A stretch of 6,273 bases of DNA from Paracoccaceae bacterium (GTDB taxonomy: Bacteria > Pseudomonadota > Alphaproteobacteria > Rhodobacterales > Rhodobacteraceae): contig PWWF01000409.1 in assembly GCA_003561595.1 (NCBI GenBank), positions 1 to 6,273 on the forward strand. The letters run 5' to 3'. Position numbers and translations under genes: made by a program. Shown piece by piece: positions 1 to 5,343 of the stretch. Below the pieces are notes generated by a model. That model had not been told where the DNA came from. It saw nothing but the letters and a program-made list of their open reading frames with translations, and searched no databases. Position 1 is the first letter of the stretch; every line of letters starts with the position of its first letter.

Positions 1-987
1 GACCCGTTCGCCCGACCGATTTCCTACCTGCGCGTCTCCGTCACCGACCGCTGCGATTTCCGCTGCACCTATTGCATGGCGGAAAACATGAGCTTTCTGC
101 CCAAGGCCGAATTGCTGACGCTGGAAGAGCTGGATCGCATGTGTTCGACATTCATCCGGCTGGGCGTGGAAAAGCTGCGCATCACCGGGGGCGAGCCTTT
201 GGTGCGGCGCGAGATCATGACCTTTTTCCGGGCCATGGGGCGGCATCTGGACAGCGGCGCGCTGAAGGAGCTGACGCTGACGACCAATGGCAGCCAGCTA
301 CGGCGATTCGCGCGCGATCTGGCGGATTGCGGGGTGCGGCGGGTCAATGTCTCGCTTGATACGCTGGATGAGGCGAAATTCGCGCGCATCACGCGCTGGG
401 GGCGGCTGGCGCAGGTGCTCGACGGGATTGCGGCCGCGCAAGAGGCCGGGCTGCGCGTCAAGATCAATACGGTCGCGCTCAAGGGCGAGACCGAGGCCGA
501 GCTGTTCGATCTGGTGGACTGGTGCGCACAAGGCGACATGGACCTGACCTTTATCGAGGTCATGCCCATGGGCGATATCGGCGGCGAGGACCGGCTGGAC
601 CAGTATTGGCCGCTATCCGACCTGCGCGCCCAGCTGGCAGAGCGCTATACCCTGACCGATCTGGCCGAGCGCACGGGCGGGCCCGCGCGCTATGTCCGGC
701 TGGAAGAGACGGGCCAGAAGATCGGCTTCATCACGCCGCTGACGCATAATTTCTGCGAAAGCTGCAACCGCGTGCGGCTGACCTGCACGGGCGAGTTGTA
801 TATGTGCCTCGGGCAGGAGGATATGGCCGATCTGCGCGCGCCCTTGCGCGCCTCAGGCGATGATGCCGCGCTCGAAGCAGCCATCCGCGCGGCCATCGCG
901 CGCAAGCCCAAAGGCCATGATTTCGACTATTCCCGCCAGAAAGTCGCGGGCCAGACCCTTCGGCACATGAGCCATACGGGGGGTTGA
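1..987 (+). CDS. moaA: GTP 3',8-cyclase MoaA (5'-truncated by window edge)
   Basis: Radical SAM enzyme of molybdenum cofactor synthesis: it converts GTP to 3',8-cyclo-7,8-dihydro-GTP, which MoaC turns into cyclic pyranopterin monophosphate in the cytoplasm. The frame is open from base 1, with 328 residues visible. MoaA proteins are usually about 330-340 residues, so only some 5-15 N-terminal residues are missing. The Met codon at 76 is not the start, because the SAM-cluster motif CDFRCTYC (fragment Cys18, Cys22, Cys25) lies before it. ITGGEPL, the SAM-binding Gly-rich motif, begins at base 181. The second, substrate-binding 4Fe-4S cluster is intact as Cys252-x2-Cys255-x13-Cys269, within [12 protein letters not shown] and following residues. 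The protein ends in the Gly-Gly tail typical of and important for MoaA. It runs convergently into the trgB-like gene with 7 bases between stop codons. Seen: motifs and tail. Known: the reaction. Identification is very secure. Confidence 0.97.
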   Translation, partial: DPFARPISYLRVSVTDRCDFRCTYCMAENMSFLPKAELLTLEELDRMCSTFIRLGVEKLRITGGEPLVRREIMTFFRAMGRHLDSGALKELTLTTNGSQLRRFARDLADCGVRRVNVSLDTLDEAKFARITRWGRLAQVLDGIAAAQEAGLRVKINTVALKGETEAELFDLVDWCAQGDMDLTFIEVMPMGDIGGEDRLDQYWPLSDLRAQLAERYTLTDLAERTGGPARYVRLEETGQKIGFITPLTHNFCESCNRVRLTCTGELYMCLGQEDMADLRAPLRASGDDAALEAAIRAAIARKPKGHDFDYSRQKVAGQTLRHMSHTGG

Positions 988-994
988 TTCGCGC

Positions 995-2116
995 TCATGC
1001 GTCCTGCCGCAGCCGCGCGCGGTTGGCGGCCAGCCAATAGGTGCTCAGCAGCAGCGGGCCGTTCTGCACCTCGCCCGCCTCGACCAGCGCCATAAGGCGG
1101 TCAAAGGGCAGGATATGGCTGCGGATATCCTCTGCCTCGCCATCCAGCCCGGCAACGCCCTCGGCCCCGTCGGGCAGATCACACAGCACGACATACTGAT
1201 ACAGGAACTCCGTCACCGCGCCGGGAGAGGGGTAGCAATTGCCGATGGGCAGCAGCGCCTCGGGGGCAAGGGTCAGGCGCGCTTCTTCCTGCGCCTCGCG
1301 CAGTGCGGCCTCGGGCGGGGTTTCGCCCGGATCGACGCGCCCGGCAATCGGCTCCAGCGACCAGGCGTTCTGCGCGCCGCGTATCCAAGGGCCATAGCGG
1401 AACTGTTCCACCAGCATGACCGCATCGCGCGCCGGGTCATAGGGCAGCACAGTGACGGCATCGCTCATGACAAAGGCCGCGCGCTTGACCTCATTGCTCC
1501 AACCGCCATCGAACTGGCGGAATTGCAGGTCATCTTCGGCCACGGCGAAATACCAAGCATAGGGGCGGGTTTCGCGCAGCGGGCGGATATCCCCCCGGCC
1601 CCATGCGCCGCGCAGGCTGGCTGGCTGCGGCTCCGCTTCGGCCCGCAGGCGCGAGGCCGCATGCGCCAGCGCCATCGGGTAGCGCGCCTGCAACGGCTCA
1701 GGCGGATGGGTGCGCGCCAGCGTCTGCATCTCATCCCAGGCAAGCCGCTCGACCGCAGAATGGCGCGCCTGCCAGTCGGCAAAGGCCCATGGCCCGGTGC
1801 CGTCGCCCGAGGGCGCATAGGCGCGCGCGGAAATCTCGCCCTTGGCCGTGGTGACAGTCAGCAACAGGTCCCGCATGGCGCGCAGGCCCAGATAGCGGTC
1901 CAGCCGCGCCAGCGCGGGCGCGGCCAGTTGGACGAGCCCCCCCGCAACATGGGTGCCGGACGCGGGGCGCAGCCCCGCGCCCCCGGCCAGCGTGGCGGGC
2001 GCGCAAAGCGCATGGCCGGGCAATTCCGCAGGCTGCACAGGCAGATCGCCCCCCAGCACAGCCGCGCGCAACGCGTCGTCCATCAGACGCCCGAACAGAA
2101 AGACAGCTGTGGTCAT
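995..2116 (-). CDS. trgB: TrgB-like fusion: GGCT-like N-domain plus Nudix (ADP-ribose pyrophosphatase-type) hydrolase
   Basis: A two-domain cytoplasmic protein of 373 residues. Residues about 5-85 resemble the gamma-glutamylcyclotransferase/AIG2 fold (LFGRLMDDALRAAVLG start, then LARLDRYLG). Residues about 210-360 form a Nudix domain with the Nudix box at 259-281: Gly259, Glu265, Arg273, Glu274, Glu277 and Glu278 are all present. Pro296 lies 15 residues after the box, in YPSPGAVTE, the hallmark spacing of ADP-ribose pyrophosphatases. The expected activity is therefore Mg-dependent cleavage of ADP-ribose or a related nucleoside diphosphate. The same two-domain layout is found in TrgB, linked to tellurite resistance in Rhodobacter sphaeroides, and the membrane protein encoded just upstream supports that name. 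Odd points: Leu76 sits where GGCT proteins carry their catalytic Glu (LDxYEG), and Arg280 replaces the usual Nudix-box Gly. Its ATG overlaps the trgA stop (ATGA, 2113-2116) and has only a poor ribosome site, suggesting translational coupling. The Nudix assignment is firm; the physiological substrate is inferred. Confidence 0.85.
   Translation of the reverse strand: MTTAVFLFGRLMDDALRAAVLGGDLPVQPAELPGHALCAPATLAGGAGLRPASGTHVAGGLVQLAAPALARLDRYLGLRAMRDLLLTVTTAKGEISARAYAPSGDGTGPWAFADWQARHSAVERLAWDEMQTLARTHPPEPLQARYPMALAHAASRLRAEAEPQPASLRGAWGRGDIRPLRETRPYAWYFAVAEDDLQFRQFDGGWSNEVKRAAFVMSDAVTVLPYDPARDAVMLVEQFRYGPWIRGAQNAWSLEPIAGRVDPGETPPEAALREAQEEARLTLAPEALLPIGNCYPSPGAVTEFLYQYVVLCDLPDGAEGVAGLDGEAEDIRSHILPFDRLMALVEAGEVQNGPLLLSTYWLAANRARLRQDA
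1006..1030 (+). terminator. GC-rich hairpin 19 bases after the moaA stop, no U-tract
   Basis: Bases 1006-1010 (gccgc) pair with 1026-1030 (gcggc). An inner stem pairs 1011-1015 with 1020-1024, including one G-U pair, around the loop CGCG, leaving G1025 bulged. It lies inside the last codons of the convergent trgB-like gene, so coding constraint alone could create it. No run of T follows on either strand, so it is not a classic intrinsic terminator. It may stabilise or pause the moaA transcript where the two genes converge, or it may be chance in GC-rich DNA. Confidence 0.25.
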
Positions 2117-2571
2117 TGCCCGAGCCTGCGCCTCTCGCTCAGCCAGAACACCAGCGACACCACCAGTGTGATCGCGACCGACAGCCCCAGCAGCAGCAAC
2201 AGGAAACCCGGCGCGTTCATGCGGGTCAGATGCGCGATCGTGACATCGAAGAACCCCTCGAACGCCTCATTCAGCGAGCGGTAGCGCAGGTTATAGCCCA
2301 TGGTGAAGGCATTGTAGAACCCCAGCAGAATGAAGGAGAGGATCAGCGTCAGGATAAAGCCCTGAATGACCAGCGTGAAATTCTTGAACAGCCCCGCCCC
2401 CAGCCTGCGGCCGACAAAGCCCCATCCGACAGAGGCTGACACGAGCGCCAGAAACACGATCCCGTTGGCCGAGCGGGGCGGTTCGTCATAAAGCGTGTAA
2501 TACTCAAATCCGGCATAAAGCGCGGCGAGCCCGAAACAGACCAGTGCCGCAAGACGGGTAAAGGTGGGCAT
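2113..2571 (-). CDS. trgA: Small four-helix inner-membrane protein, probable TrgA family (tellurite resistance)
   Basis: A 152-residue hydrophobic protein with about four predicted membrane segments near residues 6-22, 36-55, 66-87 and 121-144, ending in a positive WLSERRRLGQ tail. No catalytic motif is visible. The MPTFTRLAAL start, overall size, the central GWGFVGRRLGAG loop (49-60) and the LRYRSLNEAFEGFFD stretch (95-109) fit what I recall of TrgA proteins of Rhodobacteraceae, and the gene is followed directly by a TrgB-like gene, the known trgAB order. The start at 2571 is preferred because GAGG (2580-2577) stands 5 bases before ATG and the length fits the family. The longer frame from 2685 would overlap the preceding gene by 47 bases and add a non-conserved-looking stretch of 38 residues. 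Its biochemical function is unknown even in Rhodobacter; tellurite resistance is a genetic association. The name depends on memory of the family plus context. Confidence 0.75.
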   Translation of the reverse strand: MPTFTRLAALVCFGLAALYAGFEYYTLYDEPPRSANGIVFLALVSASVGWGFVGRRLGAGLFKNFTLVIQGFILTLILSFILLGFYNAFTMGYNLRYRSLNEAFEGFFDVTIAHLTRMNAPGFLLLLLGLSVAITLVVSLVFWLSERRRLGQ

Positions 2572-2576
2572 GCCTG

Positions 2577-2580
2577 CCTC
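2577..2580 (-). promoter_or_regulatory. Ribosome binding site deciding the trgA start
   Basis: On the minus strand GAGG is followed by CAGGC and then the ATG at 2571-2569, a normal 5-base spacing. The bases just after it, GCAGGCA (2577-2571, including the A of ATG), are perfectly complementary to TGCCTGC at 2618-2612 upstream in the same transcript, so the start region could be masked by RNA pairing. Confidence 0.55.
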
Positions 2581-2588
2581 TTTCGTGA

Positions 2589-2603
2589 CTGCCTGTCGGG
2601 CAG
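2589..2603 (-). other. Small hairpin in the leader before trgA
   Basis: In the minus-strand transcript CTGCC (2603-2599) pairs with GGCAG (2593-2589) around the loop CGACA. It overlaps CCCGACAGG (2600-2592), which could instead pair with CCTGTCGGG at 2650-2642 at the end of the upstream gene, so the two foldings exclude each other. No T-run follows it. A regulatory role is inferred only. Confidence 0.3.
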
Positions 2604-2628
2604 CATAGGCAGCAGGCAGGGCCAAGGC

Positions 2629-2650
2629 AACAAACCTGTCACCCGACAGG
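2629..2650 (-). terminator. Hairpin over the methyltransferase stop codon followed by TTTGTT: weak terminator or attenuator
   Basis: On the minus strand CCTGTC (2650-2645), loop GGGT and GACAGG (2640-2635) form a perfect 6-bp stem, then TTTGTT (2634-2629). The TGA stop of the upstream gene begins in the loop. The stem is short and the T-run interrupted, so at best it gives partial termination that would lower trgAB expression relative to the genes before it. It may also simply protect the 3' end of an upstream transcript. Confidence 0.35.
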
Positions 2651-3886
2651 GCGACGCAGCACAAGCTGTGTGACATCGCACACACCGCTGTGGAAGGCGC
2701 CCGCGCAGGATGTCAGGTAATATTCCCACATCCGCTTGAACCGCGCGTCATAGCCCATGGCGGCAATCTCGGGCCAATGCTGCTGAAACAGCGCATTCCA
2801 GCGGCGCAGGGTCTGGCTGTAGCTTTCGCCGAAATCATGGGTGGTGCGGTATTCCAGCCCCTGCGCCTCGGCCGCTTGCCGCACAGGGGTCGGCGCGCCC
2901 AGCATGCCGCCTGGAAAGATGTATTTCTGGATGAAATCGACATAGCTGCGATAGGTCGGAAAGCGCGCATCAGGCACCATGATGATCTGGATGACCGCCT
3001 GCGCGCCGGGGCGAAGCCGCTCGCGCACGGCCTGAAAATAGCGCGGCCAATAGGCCTCGCCCACGGCCTCGAACATCTCGATCGAGGCGATGCCGTCGAA
3101 CTGGCCTTGCGTGTCGCGGTAATCCTGCATCCGGATCTCGACCCTGTCGGACAGGCCCGCGCGCGCCAGACGCTCCACCGCGTAATCATGCTGGGCCTGG
3201 CTGATCGTCAGCCCCGTGACCTGCAATCCGCGCTGGCCTGCCGCATATTCGGCAAAGCCGCCCCAGCCGCAGCCGATCTCCAGCACATGATCGCCGGGCT
3301 GCACGCCCATCCGGTCCACCATGGCGGCATATTTCGCTTCCTGCGCGGCTTCCAGGCTTTCCTGCCCGGTGGTGAACAGGCCCGAGGAATAGGTCATGCT
3401 GTCATCCAGCCACAGGCTGTAGAACTCATTGCCCAGATCGTAATGATAAGAAATATTCTTGCGCGCCTGCCCCTTGGAATTGCCGCGCAGCCAGTGGCGC
3501 AGCCGTTCGACAATCCGCACCAGCTTTGACGCGATCACATCGTCATAAAGCGCGGGGTTATCGTCATTGACCAGATCCATGAAGGCCTGCAGGTCAGGGC
3601 TGCTCCAGCCGCCCTCCATATAGCTTTCGGCAATGCCGATATCGCCCTCGCGCAGGACGCGGGCAAAGACATCATCATCATGGATGGCGATTTCGGCCAC
3701 ATGACCGGGCGCCTGCCCCTCGACGCGAAAACACCGCCCGTCGGGCAGACGGATATCCAGCCGCCCCTTGTTGATCTTTCCGGCCATGGCAAAGACCTGC
3801 CGGAAATACCGCGGCAATGCGCCCTGCCCGTCCAGTGTCATGATCGCGCCCTCCATGACGCCAGAGCCTACATCAAGATCACGCAT
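2639..3886 (-). CDS. cfa: Cyclopropane-fatty-acyl-phospholipid synthase family SAM methyltransferase (Cfa/UfaM type)
   Basis: A 415-residue SAM-dependent methyltransferase acting on unsaturated acyl chains of membrane phospholipids. Visible features: an N-terminal lipid-binding type region (about 25-130, with GDIGIAESYMEGGW at 81-94), YHYDLGNEFY at 147-156, the SAM-binding loop VLEIGCGWGG at 201-210, QDYRD at 254-258, MFEAVG at 271-276 and KYIFPGGML at 321-329. Against E. coli Cfa, the bicarbonate-site residues align as Cys139 to Ser168, Glu239 to Glu273, His266 to Gln300 and Tyr317 to Tyr356, so two of the four side-chain ligands differ. It follows a photolyase gene by 17 bases. In R. sphaeroides a photolyase gene and a Cfa-like gene are both in the singlet-oxygen RpoE regulon, and to my memory the latter encodes UfaM, which makes methylated trans-unsaturated chains on the way to furan fatty acids. 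The product may therefore not be cyclopropane. The start at 3886 is preceded by AGGTGAAGA; Met11 and Met16 are alternatives. Family certain, product open. Confidence 0.93.
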   Translation of the reverse strand: MRDLDVGSGVMEGAIMTLDGQGALPRYFRQVFAMAGKINKGRLDIRLPDGRCFRVEGQAPGHVAEIAIHDDDVFARVLREGDIGIAESYMEGGWSSPDLQAFMDLVNDDNPALYDDVIASKLVRIVERLRHWLRGNSKGQARKNISYHYDLGNEFYSLWLDDSMTYSSGLFTTGQESLEAAQEAKYAAMVDRMGVQPGDHVLEIGCGWGGFAEYAAGQRGLQVTGLTISQAQHDYAVERLARAGLSDRVEIRMQDYRDTQGQFDGIASIEMFEAVGEAYWPRYFQAVRERLRPGAQAVIQIIMVPDARFPTYRSYVDFIQKYIFPGGMLGAPTPVRQAAEAQGLEYRTTHDFGESYSQTLRRWNALFQQHWPEIAAMGYDARFKRMWEYYLTSCAGAFHSGVCDVTQLVLRRPVG

Positions 3887-3903
3887 TCTTCACCTGTCCT
3901 TGT

Positions 3904-5322
3904 TCACGCGGTTTGCCGCGTTTGATATGCGTCCAGCGCCCGGTCGCGCCCCTCTTTCAGGGGCACCACCGGATCGGGATATGCCATGCCCGCGCGCAGC
4001 CCCCAGGATCGGGGGCAGGCATCGAAAAAGGCGCGCGCCGTATCGGGCGGGTCGCGCGAGATCTCGGCCAGCCAACGGCGACGATAGCTGCCATCGGCGT
4101 CGAATTTCTCCGCCTGCGTATCGGGGTTGAAGATGCGGAAATAGGGTGAGGCATCCGGCCCCGACCCCGCCACCCATTGCCAACCCATCGCATTCGCCGC
4201 CGGGTCCCAATCCACCAGCGTGTCGGCAAACCAGTCCTGCCCCACGCGCCAATGCGTCAGCATATGCTTGGTCAGGTAGCTGCCCACCAGCATCCGCGCA
4301 CGATTATGCATCCGGCCCGTCACATACAGCTCGCGCATCGCGGCATCGACGATCTCGATGCCGGTGCGCCCCTGTTTCCAGCGCAGCGTATCCCGATCCT
4401 CATCCTGCCAGGGAAACCGCTCCCAACTTGCGCGCCAGCTTTGCTGCGTGATATGCGGGGTGTGATAGATCAGGTGATAGGCGAATTCGCGCCAGACCAC
4501 TTCCTTCAGGAATGTCTCGGCCCCCGGCTTGCCCTCTTCCATGGCGCGTCGGGCGGAATGCCACAGCGCAAGCGGGCTGATCTCGCCATAGGTCAGGTTT
4601 TCCGACAGGCCGGAACAGCCATCCCGCCCCATCTGATCGCGCGCCTGCGCATATTCCGCGATCCGGTCGCGCGCAAACAGCGCCAAACGGTCCTGCGCGG
4701 CACGTTCGCCCACGCAAAGATGCGCCTGCACCACGCCCGCGCCGCGATCCATCGCGCGGCCAAGCTGCCAGTCCTCCAGCCGGTCGCTTTCGGGCCAGCT
4801 GTCGGGCGCGGGCAGGCGCGCGGGCGAACTGGACCGGGCGGGCACATCGCGCCCGCGCACAGCCTTCCAGAAGGGGGTATAGACCTGATAGAACTTGCCC
4901 GTGCCCGTCTCGACCTGCCAGGGCTCGAAGATCAGATGGCCGCGAAAGCTGCGCGCCTCCAGCCCCTGATCGCGCAGCGCGGATTTGACACCCGTATCGC
5001 GCGCCACCTGATCGGGGTCATACTGGCGCGACCACCACACGGCCCCCGCACCCGTTTCGCGCATAAGGTCCTGCAACACGTCCAGTGCCTTGCCGCGCCG
5101 CAGGATCAGACGCGAGCCGATCCCTTCCAGCGCCTTGCCGAACTGCGCCACGCCCAGCCCCAGCCGCCATGTGGGGGCGGCACCAAGGTGCTCCACAACC
5201 TCATCGCAGATAAAGACCGGGATCACCGGCCGAGGCGAACGCGCCGCCGCATCGAGTGCCGGATGATCGGACAGCCGCAGATCGCGGCGAAACCACAGAA
5301 GAATCGGAGTCGTGTCACTCAC
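3904..5322 (-). CDS. phrA: Deoxyribodipyrimidine photolyase (class I CPD photolyase/cryptochrome family)
   Basis: A flavoprotein of 472 residues that uses blue/near-UV light to split cyclobutane pyrimidine dimers in DNA. The N-terminal antenna domain (about 6-165) opens with ILLWFRRDLRLSDHPAL; the FAD domain (about 280-450) contains TGIEIVDAAMRELYVTGRMHNR and GWQWVAGSGPDASPYFRIFNP. The electron-transfer Trp triad is kept (Trp315, Trp358, Trp381, matching E. coli 306, 359, 382), as are dimer-contacting Glu274, Trp277, Asn340 and Trp383. One departure is Arg337 where E. coli has Trp338. Length matches the E. coli enzyme (472). Translation starts with GTG at 5322-5320; AGGG lies 8 bases before it, and an upstream ATG is followed at once by TGA. 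The gene sits 21 bases after the aminotransferase gene and 17 before the methyltransferase gene, implying co-transcription. The antenna pigment (folate, deazaflavin or lumazine) cannot be told from the sequence. CPD repair is favoured over a purely sensory cryptochrome role because the repair-site residues are present. Confidence 0.95.
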   Translation of the reverse strand: MSDTTPILLWFRRDLRLSDHPALDAAARSPRPVIPVFICDEVVEHLGAAPTWRLGLGVAQFGKALEGIGSRLILRRGKALDVLQDLMRETGAGAVWWSRQYDPDQVARDTGVKSALRDQGLEARSFRGHLIFEPWQVETGTGKFYQVYTPFWKAVRGRDVPARSSSPARLPAPDSWPESDRLEDWQLGRAMDRGAGVVQAHLCVGERAAQDRLALFARDRIAEYAQARDQMGRDGCSGLSENLTYGEISPLALWHSARRAMEEGKPGAETFLKEVVWREFAYHLIYHTPHITQQSWRASWERFPWQDEDRDTLRWKQGRTGIEIVDAAMRELYVTGRMHNRARMLVGSYLTKHMLTHWRVGQDWFADTLVDWDPAANAMGWQWVAGSGPDASPYFRIFNPDTQAEKFDADGSYRRRWLAEISRDPPDTARAFFDACPRSWGLRAGMAYPDPVVPLKEGRDRALDAYQTRQTA

Positions 5323-5343
5323 CGGGGCTGCCCTGTCACATTG

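Noticed and set aside
1937..1943. Run of seven C (G in the trgB-like gene), a possible slippage site
   Set aside because: Runs of this length are common in such GC-rich coding DNA and the frame is intact; no sign of phase variation.
1115..2284. Long open frame of 389 codons on the + strand opposite trgB/trgA
   Set aside because: It spans two real minus-strand genes, has low-complexity antisense-like composition and no family motif.
2572..2685. Longer N-terminus for trgA beginning at 2685
   Set aside because: It would overlap the methyltransferase gene by 47 bases and add a stretch without family resemblance; the ATG at 2571 has a proper ribosome site and gives the expected size.
2690..3529. 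Open frame of 279 codons on the + strand opposite the methyltransferase gene
   Set aside because: Antisense shadow; every conserved methyltransferase motif is on the minus strand.
5220..5225. TGATCC on the minus strand, like the -35 box of RpoE (singlet-oxygen) promoters
   Set aside because: It is inside the photolyase gene and no TAAGA-like -10 box stands about 18 bases downstream.
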